This document shows positions 17,416 to 25,758 of a stretch of DNA of 64,000 nucleotides, one piece after another; within the stretch, counting starts at the first letter, position 1, and every line of letters starts with the position of its first letter. Made by a program: the position numbers and the translations under genes. Origin of the DNA: CBDBON01 sp965208395 (GTDB lineage Bacteria; Chloroflexota; Dehalococcoidia; Lucifugimonadales; CBDBON01); NCBI GenBank assembly GCA_965208395.1, contig CBDBON010000003.1, positions 1,054,001 through 1,118,000 of the forward strand, given 5' to 3'. The notes below the pieces were generated by a model. It saw only the letters and a program-made list of their open reading frames with translations. It had not been told where the DNA came from and did not search any database.

Positions 17416-18009
17416 CTACGTCGTCAACGCCTGCCTGACGTCCCCTATGACCTCTGGGGTGCGGCGCACTCGACCGCTCGGGCGCAGGTTTACCGGGGTG
17501 TTCTCGATCTCCGGCTCCGTCTTGAGGGATACGAACACCGGGCCTGTGGCATCCATCACGGCGTCGAGGTTCGTCGCGAAGTCCTCCAGGTCGTCGAACT
17601 CGAAGGCCGAGGCGTAGCCGGCTCCCCTGGCGAGCGTTGCGAAGCTGACCGACTCGGCGTTCGGCACGGGCTGCCCGCCGGTGACAGCGTAGCATCCGTT
17701 GTCCAGGACGAAGTGGTAGAGGTTCTCCGGCGCCTGCTCGGCGATCGTGACCAGCGTGCCCAGGTTCATGAGCAGGCTGCCGTCCCCGTCGGCGAGTATC
17801 ACTCTCTTGTCGGGCTGCGCCAGGCAGATGCCGAGGGCGACCGACGACGCCTTGCCCATCGCGCCGCTGACGGGCAGGTCCAGTGACTCGTTGCCGGTGA
17901 CCTTGCGCCAGCCCTGTCCCGCCGTCATGGTGGGCACGACGACGGCGTCGCCGCGGCGCTCCTCGATCAGGCGAAGAGCGTCGCCCATCGCGATCACGTC
18001 CAGCTCCAC
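17416..18009 (-). CDS. TPP-dependent decarboxylase, C-terminal (TPP-binding) subunit, sulfopyruvate decarboxylase beta-like
   Basis: 197 residues. The TPP/Mg2+ motif starts at LADGDGSLLMNLGTL and ends in FVLDNGCYAVTGGQP; the SGAMGKASSVALGICLA segment precedes it. This is only the C-terminal TPP-binding domain, as in ComE (sulfopyruvate decarboxylase beta) and phosphonopyruvate decarboxylase. The N-terminal half is encoded immediately upstream and overlaps by 16 bases, so the pair forms a split two-subunit enzyme. The 2-oxoacid substrate cannot be read from the sequence. Confidence 0.85.
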   Translation of the reverse strand: MELDVIAMGDALRLIEERRGDAVVVPTMTAGQGWRKVTGNESLDLPVSGAMGKASSVALGICLAQPDKRVILADGDGSLLMNLGTLVTIAEQAPENLYHFVLDNGCYAVTGGQPVPNAESVSFATLARGAGYASAFEFDDLEDFATNLDAVMDATGPVFVSLKTEPEIENTPVNLRPSGRVRRTPEVIGDVRQALTT

Positions 18010-18515
18010 TCCGCGCCCAGGAGGCAGGCCACGGGGCGCTGCTCCCTCTCGGCCTCCTCGAAGGCGATCGAAATGCGCTCCACGTCGTCCTGTACCTCAA
18101 CAAGGTAGTAGTTGATGCCCCAGGCATGGAGGATCGGCTCCGTGTAGACGGCCGCCGAGTCCGGGGTGACGCCGCGGCGCGTCCAACCGCGGTAGCCGAT
18201 CAGCATCACGAGCGGGAGATTGATGTCCAGCGCCAGCCCCCTGATCGAGTCGCCGGACTCCATCATGCCGGTGTTCTGTATCAACACGACCGGCTTCTTG
18301 CCGCCGACCCACAGCCCCGCAGCGATGGCCATGCTCTCGCCCTCGCGGCAGACGGGCACGAGGTGGAGATCGGGGTCGGCCTGCATGAGCTGGTACATGA
18401 AGTTGGTCTCGCTGTCGGGCAGCCAGACGACGTGGGTGACCCCATTCTTGTTGATCTGTTCCAGGACTGAGCGTGCATCCAGAGACGGTATGGCGTCGAC
18501 GGCCTGCTGTGCCAT
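17994..18515 (-). CDS. TPP-dependent decarboxylase, N-terminal (pyrimidine-binding) subunit, sulfopyruvate decarboxylase alpha-like
   Basis: 173 residues, the Pyr domain of a split TPP enzyme. VVWLPDSETNF, LVPVCREGESMAIAAG (Glu that activates TPP) and VVLIQNTGMMESGDSIRGLA resemble ComD. It must pair with the overlapping downstream subunit for activity. Promoter TTGACC-18-TATAAT lies 43 bases before the start. An NAD-dependent epimerase gene follows the same strand further downstream in the window (18605-19366), upstream of this pair in transcription. Confidence 0.85.
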   Translation of the reverse strand: MAQQAVDAIPSLDARSVLEQINKNGVTHVVWLPDSETNFMYQLMQADPDLHLVPVCREGESMAIAAGLWVGGKKPVVLIQNTGMMESGDSIRGLALDINLPLVMLIGYRGWTRRGVTPDSAAVYTEPILHAWGINYYLVEVQDDVERISIAFEEAEREQRPVACLLGAEWSWT

Positions 18516-18557
18516 TTGAGCTTCCTTTCAGCTTGCGCGGGGCGCGAAGGTGGCGCC

Positions 18558-18587
18558 ATTATATGGGCCGTCCGCGATTGCGGTCAA
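18558..18587 (-). promoter_or_regulatory. Promoter of the split TPP decarboxylase
   Basis: Minus strand: TTGACC (18587-18582), 18-bp spacer, perfect TATAAT (18563-18558). The start codon is at 18515. Confidence 0.72.
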
Positions 18588-18604
18588 TCGGGACAGGAAG
18601 ACGA

Positions 18605-19366
18605 TCAGCGCCATGCCTCCGCGTCGTCCTCGGGACGGTATCCGATCTCCTCGGCCGAGTCGGAGATGTCCCAGAAGCGCCACCTGTTGTTGGAGACGCC
18701 GTAGAATATCCCCAAACGGAGGGTGTCCGGCGCTTCGATGCATCGGACCACCAGCTGCGCCAGATCGCGGTGAGTCAGCAGCGTGGCGAAGTGCCTGGGA
18801 TTGAGAGGCCGGCCTTCCCGGTTGAGGGTCCCGATGCGCAGGCAGATTACCGACAGTCCGTACCGGTCGGAGTAGTGACGTCCGACCGCCTCGCCGAAGG
18901 CCTTGGCGATGCCGTACGGGCCGTCGGGGCGTATGGGCATCGACGTGGTTATCCTGGGGAGGGAGCCGGGCTCCAGGCCCTCATACCGGCCCGCGACGAT
19001 GGACGAGTAGGGCGGGTCGCCCTCGTACATCCCGGTCGCGTGGTTGGAGCTGGCGAATATGATGCGGCGGACGCCCGCCCTCCTCGAGGCCTCGAAGGCG
19101 TTGTAGGTCGACGGTATGTTGTTGGCCAGGACATCCTTCCAGGGCGTGTCCTCGCTGGGAATCGCGGCCAGGTCGATCACCGTGTCCACTCCCTCGAAGG
19201 CCGGCTGCACCGCGTCCAGATCGGTCATGTCGGCGGTGAGGGAGTCGAAGCCGGGCACGGGGCGGACATCCACTCCGCACGGCTCGTAGTCGTCTCGCAG
19301 CGCGGCGCGGAGGATGCCTCCGATCAGTCCTGACGCGCCGGTTATCAGCACCCTTCTTCGTGTCAT
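18605..19366 (-). CDS. NAD-dependent epimerase/dehydratase (extended SDR)
   Basis: 253 residues. The N-terminal RVLITGASGLIGG is the extended-SDR cofactor loop, VDVRPVP the acidic strand 2 (NAD), and FASSNHATGMYEG and YGIAKAFGEAVG carry the active-site Ser/Asn and the YxxxK motif. It resembles uronate dehydrogenase/hexuronate epimerases in length. The C-terminal GVSNNRWRFWDISDSAEEIGYRPEDD is shared with the second epimerase at 34000-34914, marking the two as paralogues. Each sits next to a TPP enzyme gene. Confidence 0.85.
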   Translation of the reverse strand: MTRRRVLITGASGLIGGILRAALRDDYEPCGVDVRPVPGFDSLTADMTDLDAVQPAFEGVDTVIDLAAIPSEDTPWKDVLANNIPSTYNAFEASRRAGVRRIIFASSNHATGMYEGDPPYSSIVAGRYEGLEPGSLPRITTSMPIRPDGPYGIAKAFGEAVGRHYSDRYGLSVICLRIGTLNREGRPLNPRHFATLLTHRDLAQLVVRCIEAPDTLRLGIFYGVSNNRWRFWDISDSAEEIGYRPEDDAEAWR

Positions 19367-19396
19367 ATCGTTAACCCTCTATCTTAGAGTTGCAGC

Positions 19397-19404
19397 TATA
19401 ATAC
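19397..19404. promoter_or_regulatory. Overlapping divergent -10 elements
   Basis: TATAAT on the plus strand (19397-19402), followed about 54 bases later by the transporter start, and TATTAT on the minus strand (19404-19399) toward the epimerase. No convincing -35 is visible for either, so only the -10 elements are proposed. Confidence 0.35.
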
Positions 19405-19455
19405 GAGCTGAGAAGGCAGGAATCGAGCGGCGGAGAGACCGCCGGGTGAGATCGT

Positions 19456-20613
19456 TTGACAAGACAACTGCCTCCCGATCCCTCACAACAGGGACCCGGC
19501 CAGCAAGCCTGGGTAAGATGGCGGCGCACAGCACTTATCGCAGTGGCCGTCGCGGTCATCGCGACCGTCCTATACCTCGGACGCGGCGCACTATTCCCGT
19601 TCATCATCAGCGTGGTCCTGGCTCAGCTTCTCTATCCGGTCGTGGTGTTCGTGGAGAAGCGGCTGCCGGGCCACAACCGGATGCCCCGCGCAAACCGCAT
19701 CGTCTCGATTCTCACGATCTACCTGGCGTTCGCGACTGTCCTCGCGGGGATCCTGTATATCACGATCCCGCCCCTCTTCGCCGAATCACAGGAGCTGGTC
19801 CAGGCTTTCCCTGATCTGTACCAACGTGCGAGGTCCACCGTGGAAGGCTGGTCCAGCGACTACACGGAGCGGATACCTGTTGAACTGCGGACCGAGATCG
19901 AGGAGACCATCGCGGCGGGCGGCAATGTGCTGGCCGACGCCGCTCAGGGCGTCGTCCGACGAACCGTGAGCGGTGTGTCCAATGCCGTGACTCTCGTAAT
20001 CGGACTGGCCATCGTGCCGTTCTTTCTATTCTACGTCCTAAAGGACCGCGAGGAGGTTGTCGGCGGCGTTTACCCTCTCTTTTCCGAGCGTGGACAGATA
20101 CACGCCCGTAATGTCATCTTCATAGTCAATCGCGTCATAGGGTCCTACGTCAGGGCCCAGCTTCTGAGCGCGACGATCCTCGGCGTTCTGGTATTCACCG
20201 GATTGTCCATCCTCGGCATCAAGTTCGCCGCAATTCTGGGACTGGTCGCCGGCCTGTTCGGCCTGATACCGATAATCGGCCCCTTGCTCGGAGCCGTGCC
20301 CGGCTTGCTCGTGACGTTGGCAAGCTCCCCCGAGCAGATCGTGTGGGTCGCTCTCGTATACATCATCGTTCAACTGATAGAGAACAACGTCATCTCGCCG
20401 CGGATACAGGGAAGCGCCGTCCGGCTCAACCCTGCGATCATCATGGTCACGCTGGTCCTGTCGAGCGAGATTGCGGGCTTGTGGGGCGTCATAGTCGGCG
20501 TCCCTCTCATCGCCGCCGCAAGAGACGTGTTCGTTTACTTCTACGAACAGTGGGATAGCGGTGATAGCGAAGCGGCCCCCTTGAGAGAAACCCAGACGGA
20601 CCAGTCGGCCTGA
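19456..20613 (+). CDS. AI-2E family transporter (PerM/YhhQ-type membrane protein)
   Basis: 385 residues with about eight membrane segments: two near residues 24-60, one at ~75-100, a large extracytoplasmic loop with a long helix (IEETIAAGGNV), then a cluster including IGLAIVPFFLFYVLKDRE and the conserved ILGLVAGLFGLIPIIGPLLGAVPG re-entrant signature. Members include TqsA, an exporter of autoinducer-2, and Na+/H+ antiporters; the substrate is unknown here. The annotated start is TTG, preceded by GGGTGAG. Confidence 0.85.
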   Translation: MTRQLPPDPSQQGPGQQAWVRWRRTALIAVAVAVIATVLYLGRGALFPFIISVVLAQLLYPVVVFVEKRLPGHNRMPRANRIVSILTIYLAFATVLAGILYITIPPLFAESQELVQAFPDLYQRARSTVEGWSSDYTERIPVELRTEIEETIAAGGNVLADAAQGVVRRTVSGVSNAVTLVIGLAIVPFFLFYVLKDREEVVGGVYPLFSERGQIHARNVIFIVNRVIGSYVRAQLLSATILGVLVFTGLSILGIKFAAILGLVAGLFGLIPIIGPLLGAVPGLLVTLASSPEQIVWVALVYIIVQLIENNVISPRIQGSAVRLNPAIIMVTLVLSSEIAGLWGVIVGVPLIAAARDVFVYFYEQWDSGDSEAAPLRETQTDQSA

Positions 20614-20792
20614 GCATAGACACCGCCCAATTCCCGGTGGCCGCATCACCAGTCCGCAAGTTGTCGATCGGGTGGTCTACATCTATAATATTCGTCTCTA
20701 TACCGCTTAGGACGCATCCGGTGAGCGGTCTCTCGCATCAGCCGCCGGCGTCTGGGAACTTCGATGCCGCACCCGCCCCAGGAGGGTTTCAG

Positions 20793-20942
20793 ATGAGGGC
20801 CTACTGTCTCAAGTGCCGTGACCACTGCGAGATTGAAGCCCCGCAGCAGGTCACGCTCAGGAACGGGAGGCCAGCGACACGCGGCAAGTGCTCGATCTGC
20901 AGTGCGACGGTGTTCAGCATCGGCAAGGCGGCGAAGAGCTAA
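20793..20942 (+). CDS. DUF5679 mini-protein (zinc-ribbon)
   Basis: 49 residues from the ATG at 20793, preceded by GGAGGG. The sequence is a single zinc ribbon: YCLKCRD near the N-terminus and CSICSATVF near the C-terminus, with LRNGRPATRGK between, the hallmark of DUF5679. Such proteins are common in Chloroflexota, often near ribosomal or topoisomerase genes, and are of unknown function. An upstream in-frame ORF extension has no ribosome-binding site and no homology look, so the short form is preferred. Confidence 0.85.
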   Translation: MRAYCLKCRDHCEIEAPQQVTLRNGRPATRGKCSICSATVFSIGKAAKS

Positions 20943-20980
20943 GTTCTCTCCAGGGCGGCCCAGCCCGCCAAGTGACCTCG

Positions 20981-21508
20981 TCAGGCAGAGGTCTTCGCAC
21001 CCGTCTCGGGATCGAAGTGGTGCAGACGTGCGCCGTCGCCGCCCAGCACGATCACGACACACGACGGCTCTCCTCCTTCGGCCCACTGACGGTGTACGTT
21101 TCTGGGGGCGTCGTACCAGTATCCGAGGTCGCCCTTCTCTATGTGGTGGTCGGTGAGCACCTCCAGGGGCGAATCGTCGTCACCCGTCTGGGTCCAGACC
21201 GTGAACCTCTCTTTCCCGGATACGCCGCACTCGAGCCCCCACCGCCGATGGCTGTGGATCGGCGTCGGCTGCCCGGAGGCGAAGCGCGCGACCACGAGGC
21301 GGTACCGTCCCTCGGGGTCCTCGTGCAGTACCCGGCCGGGGAGCCCTGAGCTTCCGGCGCTGGGCTGTCCCTGTATGGTCAGGTCGCCTCCGTGGAAGAC
21401 CAGCCGCTGGAGCATCGGCCCGATGGCCCAGACGGACTCGATCGTCTCACCCTTCGAACTGAGAACCCCGTCCACATCCGATACGAACTGCTCAACTGCG
21501 TAGAGCAT
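20981..21508 (-). CDS. Cupin/cysteine-dioxygenase-like metalloprotein
   Basis: 175 residues. The metal-binding cupin motif is PTPIHSHRRWGLECGVSG (HxH and Glu-like positions), followed by a second strand set EKGDLGYWYDAPRNVHRQW with the third His. The layout, including the YRLVVARFASG strand before the motif, resembles cysteine dioxygenase-like (CDO_I) cupins, which oxidise thiols with Fe2+. Preceded by a strong AAGGAGGAA. The substrate is unknown. Confidence 0.72.
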   Translation of the reverse strand: MLYAVEQFVSDVDGVLSSKGETIESVWAIGPMLQRLVFHGGDLTIQGQPSAGSSGLPGRVLHEDPEGRYRLVVARFASGQPTPIHSHRRWGLECGVSGKERFTVWTQTGDDDSPLEVLTDHHIEKGDLGYWYDAPRNVHRQWAEGGEPSCVVIVLGGDGARLHHFDPETGAKTSA

Positions 21509-21528
21509 CGGCTTCCTCCTTCATCCCA

Positions 21529-22056
21529 CTAATCGTCGGCTTTGGGCCTATCGCCCACTCGTCCGGATATCACGGCGAGGCACCAGACACCTCCGAGCAC
21601 GGCGGGCGCCAGCGCCCAGACCGCTGCGTAGAGGCCGAGCCCGATACGAGTCGTCGCGCCGGACGCCGATCCTCCGTCACTCACGGCCAGGATAGCACCT
21701 ACGGCGGCGACGCCCAGCGTGTGCAGAACGAACATCGACGCGCCCAGCGCGATCAGCCATCCCGCCCTCGGCGCCGCGCCCAACCCGACCGTGGCCAGCG
21801 CCAAGGCTCCCAGCAGCACCAGCCCAAACTGCAGCGTCAGGCCATTGACGGTCAGTCCAACAGACGTGTCAAGTCCCTCAAACAGCAGGTGCGGCCCCAG
21901 AGCGCTGACCGACACCTCGCCGAATGTCAGCCGGTCGGACACCGCGGCCACGGCGCCCGAATAAGTCCCGGCTACGCTCAACGACAGGAGGGAGAGCAGC
22001 AGAAGCGCCAGAAGAGCGCGGACTGCGAATAAGGCCAGGCTAGCCTGCCCGAGCAT
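21529..22056 (-). CDS. Hypothetical membrane protein, partner of exosortase
   Basis: 175 residues with about five hydrophobic segments (residues ~7-35, 72-95, 97-125, 138-162) and one extracytoplasmic stretch (SVSALGPHLLFEGLDTSVGLTV). No recognised family. It overlaps the exosortase-like gene by about 17 bases and follows it, so the two are translationally coupled. A role in the same processing or surface-export event is an inference from position. Confidence 0.6.
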   Translation of the reverse strand: MLGQASLALFAVRALLALLLLSLLSLSVAGTYSGAVAAVSDRLTFGEVSVSALGPHLLFEGLDTSVGLTVNGLTLQFGLVLLGALALATVGLGAAPRAGWLIALGASMFVLHTLGVAAVGAILAVSDGGSASGATTRIGLGLYAAVWALAPAVLGGVWCLAVISGRVGDRPKADD

Positions 22057-22534
22057 GCGACGCCACCCGCGCCCAGGCCATCCACAGTACCAGGGCCAGG
22101 ACGACTATTGCCGCCTGCCACACCAAGAGGTGGGCGACGTCGAGGTATTGAGGGAAGCGCTCTCCTATCCAGAAGAGGCTTGCGATTCTCGTCACGTTGA
22201 CGACCGTCAGCACCGCGACGCCGAGCAGCGCTCCCCAGCACTTGTCCCTGGCGGTCGAGGGATATGCAAGTACCGCTCCTAAGAACAGCAGCAACGGCCC
22301 GATCGCCATACACTCGACCGCGACGTCAACCGCGAACCCGGAGGAGGACAGCACCGTGCCGTGCGCCGTCGTAGAGGCGCCCAGGATGTTGAGAACCGCG
22401 CTGGCGGAGGCTGCGTCCCACTCCCCGAGCCAACGGACCACCCCTCCGCCTATGAGACCGGAGTAGAGGACCGATGCGAGCGCCAGGCTCGCGCAGATGA
22501 TACCCGCCGGGAGGAGGAGTCGATTCAGGGTCAT
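22040..22534 (-). CDS. Exosortase/archaeosortase family transpeptidase
   Basis: 164 residues from the ATG at 22534. An upstream ATG at 22567 overlaps a TATAAT on the minus strand and is therefore less likely. Five or six membrane segments. The catalytic triad of the family is visible: Cys75 (VAVECMAIGP), Arg116 (VVNVTRIASLFW) and His135 (LDVAHLLVW). Exosortases cleave C-terminal PEP-CTERM-like sorting signals and probably transfer the protein to a surface polymer. It is shorter than EpsH, near the size of XrtH-type enzymes. No target protein with an obvious sorting tail is visible in the window. Confidence 0.8.
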   Translation of the reverse strand: MTLNRLLLPAGIICASLALASVLYSGLIGGGVVRWLGEWDAASASAVLNILGASTTAHGTVLSSSGFAVDVAVECMAIGPLLLFLGAVLAYPSTARDKCWGALLGVAVLTVVNVTRIASLFWIGERFPQYLDVAHLLVWQAAIVVLALVLWMAWARVASHARAG

Positions 22535-22599
22535 GGGAGAGCGGAGGCCTTGGTCTGTGGTGGGCATTATAGCGCAAACCGGAGCCATCCCAGGCTCAA

Positions 22600-22629
22600 T
22601 TGACACGTCGAAAGAGGCTCGCCTAGAAT
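22600..22629 (+). promoter_or_regulatory. alaS promoter
   Basis: Perfect TTGACA (22600-22605), 18-bp spacer, TAGAAT (22624-22629). The alaS ATG at 22691 is 61 bases further on. The -10 of the divergent exosortase gene, TATAAT on the minus strand (22571-22566), lies just upstream. Confidence 0.7.
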
Positions 22630-22690
22630 CTGACAGCCGGTTTTGGCCGATGGCACAGGCGTCGGCGAAGAGGCGCGAGCCGGAAATGCC

Positions 22691-25342
22691 ATGAGAAGCG
22701 ACGAGTTACGAGAAGCCTTCCTCAGTTACTTCGAGAGCAAGGGCCACCTGCGCGTGGCCAGCTCGTCGCTTATACCGGTGGGCGATCCCACCCTGCTCCT
22801 CACCAGCGCGGGCATGGTCCAGTTCAAGCCCTACTTTGCCGGAGAGACGGACCCGCCCAACCGGCGTCTGACGTCGTCCCAGAAGTCGTTCCGCACTGTC
22901 GACATAGACGAGGTGGGAGACGCCACGCACCTGACGCTGTTCGAGATGCTGGGCAACTTCAGTATCGGCGACTATTTCAAGGAAGGCGCAATCGAATTCG
23001 CGTTGGAGTTCGTCACCACACGGCTCGGTCTGTCCCAAGACCGTTTCGCGGCCACGGTCTATACGGACGACGACGATTCTCACGCCCTCTGGCTGGCAGC
23101 GGGGATACCGGAGGAGCGGATATACAGATTCGGGGACGAGGACAACTGGTGGGGACCCGCAGGACTGGAGGGCCCGTGCGGGCCGTGCAGCGAGCTTCAC
23201 TACGACTTCGGCCCGGAGCGGGGATGCCTGGAGGACAGTTGCGGCCCGAACTGCACGAAGGTGATGAACGACCTCGGCGAGGTCTGCAACCGGTTCGTCG
23301 AGCTCTGGAACCTAGTGTTCATGCAGTTCTACCACAACCTGGACGGCAGCCGCCCCCTCCTGCCGGCGCCAAGCGTCGACACGGGCATGGGGCTGGAACG
23401 CGCCGCCGTTGTGCTGCAGGGCGTCGATACGATCTACGAGACGGACCTGTTCATGCCTGCCATCCGTCGGTTGGAGAGGATGACGGGGCGAAGCTACGGG
23501 TCGGATGTGGATACCAAGTATGCGATGCGGGTCGTGGCCGAGCATGCCCGCAGCTCGACTTTCTTGATAGGCGATGGGGTCGTGCCCGGCAATGAGGGAC
23601 GCGGGTATGTCCTGAGGAGAGTGATCCGGCGGGCCGTACGACACGGTCGACGTCTGGGACTCGACGGCTCCTTCCTGGGCGAGGTCTGTGACGTGTTCGT
23701 GGAGGGGATGGGAGGAGTATATCCCGAGCTCTCGAACCATCACGAGTTCATTCGAACGGTCGTACGGATGGAGGAAGATCGGTTCCAGCAGGCCTTCCAG
23801 AACGGCTACGCGGTACTCACGGACGCTCTCGCCGGAGCCGAGACCCTGCCCGGCAAGGTCGTATTCAGGCTCTGGGATACCTACGGCTTCCCGGTGGAGA
23901 TGACCCAGGAGATCGCCTCCGAGCAGGGAGTCGACGTCGACATCGCCGGATTCGATCGGGAGATGGAGGCGCAGCGCGAGCGCGCCCGCGCGACCGCACG
24001 ATTCGGAGGAGACCGCGCCAAGATACGGGTGTACGAGAGCCTGGGAGTGGGGGCTACGAAGTTCCTGGGATACGAGCGGCTGGCGACATCGTCGGTGGTG
24101 GTCGGGCTTATCTCGGGTAACGAGGTCGTCGGTGAGGTGTCGGAGGGTGAAGAGGTCGAAGTCGTGCTGGTGGAGACTCCGTTCTATCCCGAAGGGGGAG
24201 GCCAGGTCGGCGATTCGGGCGAGATAGCCAGCCTCCACGGAAGGGTCGAGGTCTCCGACACTCAGACTGTCATGCCCGGCCTCATAGTCCACTTCGGCCG
24301 GGTGGCGCAGGGAACCTTGGCGCAGGGCGACACGGTGGAGGGTCGAGTCGATCCCGTAAACAGGGAGGACACCGCGCGCAACCACACGGCGACCCATCTG
24401 CTGCACGCCGCGCTCCGACAGGTGCTCGGCGATCACGTCAGGCAGGCCGGCTCTCTCGTCGCACCGGACAGGCTGCGCTTCGACTTCACACATGTGCAGC
24501 CCGTCACCGACGAGGAGATGTGGACAGTCCAGGTGCTGGTGAACGAGAAGATCAGGCAGAACGCTCTGGTACAGCAGAGCGAGGACTCGTACGCGGCCGC
24601 CATCAGGCGAGGCGCGCTGGCCTTCTTCGGCGACAAGTACGAGGAGCAGGTCCGCCTCATAGAGATCGCGAATGGGGCTGCCTTCAGCTTCGAGGTGTGC
24701 GGCGGAACGCATGTCGAACGCACCGGGGAGGTGGGCTCGCTATACCTACTCAACGAGTCGAGCATCGGCGCAGGCATGCGCCGGGTGGAGGCTGTTAGTG
24801 GCAGAGCGGCGGAGAGGCTCGTATGGGAACGGTTCAGCCGTGAGAACAGGCTGGCGCGAACGCTTCAGACGACGCCGACCGAGCTCGAAGAGCGTGTCGA
24901 AGGGCTTCTGTCCGACCTGGAGACAGCCAGAAGAGACATGGAGACCCTCGACCGGCGGCTGTCGATTCAGGCGGCGGAAGGCCTGCTGACTTCCAAGCAG
25001 CAGGTCGCGGGAGTCACAGTGCTGGCGGAGCGGGCCAACGCGACGAGCGTCGAGTCTCTGAGGGAGGTTGGCGACTGGCTCAGAGACAAGCTGGGCAGCG
25101 GCGTGCTGGTGCTCGGAGCGGTGATGAACGAACGGCCCGTCCTGATAGCGATGGTGACCCGGGACCTGGTGGACAGGGGCCTGGACGCCAGCAGGATCGC
25201 CAGGGACGCGGCGAGGCTCATCGGCGGAGGAGGCGGCGGCCGCCCGGACATAGCCCAGGCGGGAGGCCAGCGGGCGGACAAACTCGACGACGCGCTGAAA
25301 ATCGTCCCTGAGCTGGTCCGGCAGGCCTGCGAACCGGATTGA
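22691..25342 (+). CDS. alaS: Alanyl-tRNA synthetase
   Basis: 883 residues, full length, starting MRSDELREAF, the standard AlaRS start; an in-frame start at 22643 adds only a non-conserved leader. Class II catalytic core with TSAGMVQFKPYF and TSSQKSFRTVDID; WWGPAGLEGPCGPCSELHYD follows. The editing domain carries HxxxH (NHTATHLLHAALR) and the CGGTHVERTG zinc motif. The C-terminal oligomerisation domain ends GGGGGGRPDIAQAGG, the glycine-rich tail. It charges tRNA-Ala, one of which is encoded at 58315-58387. Confidence 0.97.
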   Translation: MRSDELREAFLSYFESKGHLRVASSSLIPVGDPTLLLTSAGMVQFKPYFAGETDPPNRRLTSSQKSFRTVDIDEVGDATHLTLFEMLGNFSIGDYFKEGAIEFALEFVTTRLGLSQDRFAATVYTDDDDSHALWLAAGIPEERIYRFGDEDNWWGPAGLEGPCGPCSELHYDFGPERGCLEDSCGPNCTKVMNDLGEVCNRFVELWNLVFMQFYHNLDGSRPLLPAPSVDTGMGLERAAVVLQGVDTIYETDLFMPAIRRLERMTGRSYGSDVDTKYAMRVVAEHARSSTFLIGDGVVPGNEGRGYVLRRVIRRAVRHGRRLGLDGSFLGEVCDVFVEGMGGVYPELSNHHEFIRTVVRMEEDRFQQAFQNGYAVLTDALAGAETLPGKVVFRLWDTYGFPVEMTQEIASEQGVDVDIAGFDREMEAQRERARATARFGGDRAKIRVYESLGVGATKFLGYERLATSSVVVGLISGNEVVGEVSEGEEVEVVLVETPFYPEGGGQVGDSGEIASLHGRVEVSDTQTVMPGLIVHFGRVAQGTLAQGDTVEGRVDPVNREDTARNHTATHLLHAALRQVLGDHVRQAGSLVAPDRLRFDFTHVQPVTDEEMWTVQVLVNEKIRQNALVQQSEDSYAAAIRRGALAFFGDKYEEQVRLIEIANGAAFSFEVCGGTHVERTGEVGSLYLLNESSIGAGMRRVEAVSGRAAERLVWERFSRENRLARTLQTTPTELEERVEGLLSDLETARRDMETLDRRLSIQAAEGLLTSKQQVAGVTVLAERANATSVESLREVGDWLRDKLGSGVLVLGAVMNERPVLIAMVTRDLVDRGLDASRIARDAARLIGGGGGGRPDIAQAGGQRADKLDDALKIVPELVRQACEPD

Positions 25343-25758
25343 GAGTACTCGCTCTCGACTTCGGCGAAAGGCGCATCGGAGTCGCCCTCAGCGACCCTAC
25401 GGGAATGCTCGCGTCTCCGCTGACCACGCTGACGCGCGGACGAGACGGCTCTGACGTAGGGGAAGTGCTGCGACTTGCGGCCGAGAACGACGTCGGCGAG
25501 ATAGTCGTCGGCATGCCGATGTCCCTATCGGGGCGCAGAGGGCCCCAGGCTGACAGAGTAACCCGGTTCACGGATGCCCTGCGTCGTGCGGCCGACATCC
25601 CCGTCCTCTCAGCCGACGAACGGTACTCGACCGTCCAGGCCGAGCGCGCTCTCAGGGAGTCGGGCGTGGAGCCCTCGAGGGAGAGGGGACGTGTGGACGC
25701 CGCCGCCGCGGCGGTAGTCCTACAGTCCTACCTGGACGCGAAGCGGCCCCTGGATTAG
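25339..25758 (+). CDS. ruvX: RuvX/YqgF, putative pre-16S rRNA nuclease
   Basis: 139 residues, RNase H-like fold. Acidic residues in LALDFGERRIGVAL (Asp7), the Glu in EIVVGMPMSL region, and ADERYSTVQAER with a late Asp (GRVDAAAAAVVL) match the YqgF active site. It is thought to process the 5' end of pre-16S rRNA. The start is a TTG overlapping the alaS stop (tTGA), and alaS-ruvX is a frequent gene order. Its stop overlaps the convergent dehydrogenase gene by 4 bases. Confidence 0.95.
   Translation: MRVLALDFGERRIGVALSDPTGMLASPLTTLTRGRDGSDVGEVLRLAAENDVGEIVVGMPMSLSGRRGPQADRVTRFTDALRRAADIPVLSADERYSTVQAERALRESGVEPSRERGRVDAAAAAVVLQSYLDAKRPLD

Noticed and set aside
16829..18127. 432-codon minus-strand frame over rpiB and the decarboxylase genes
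   Set aside because: Covers known genes on both strands; no domain; GC-driven.
23312..24712. Long antisense open frame (466 codons) opposite alaS
   Set aside because: High-GC coding strand shadow: alaS is unmistakable on the other strand, and the antisense protein has no recognisable domain.
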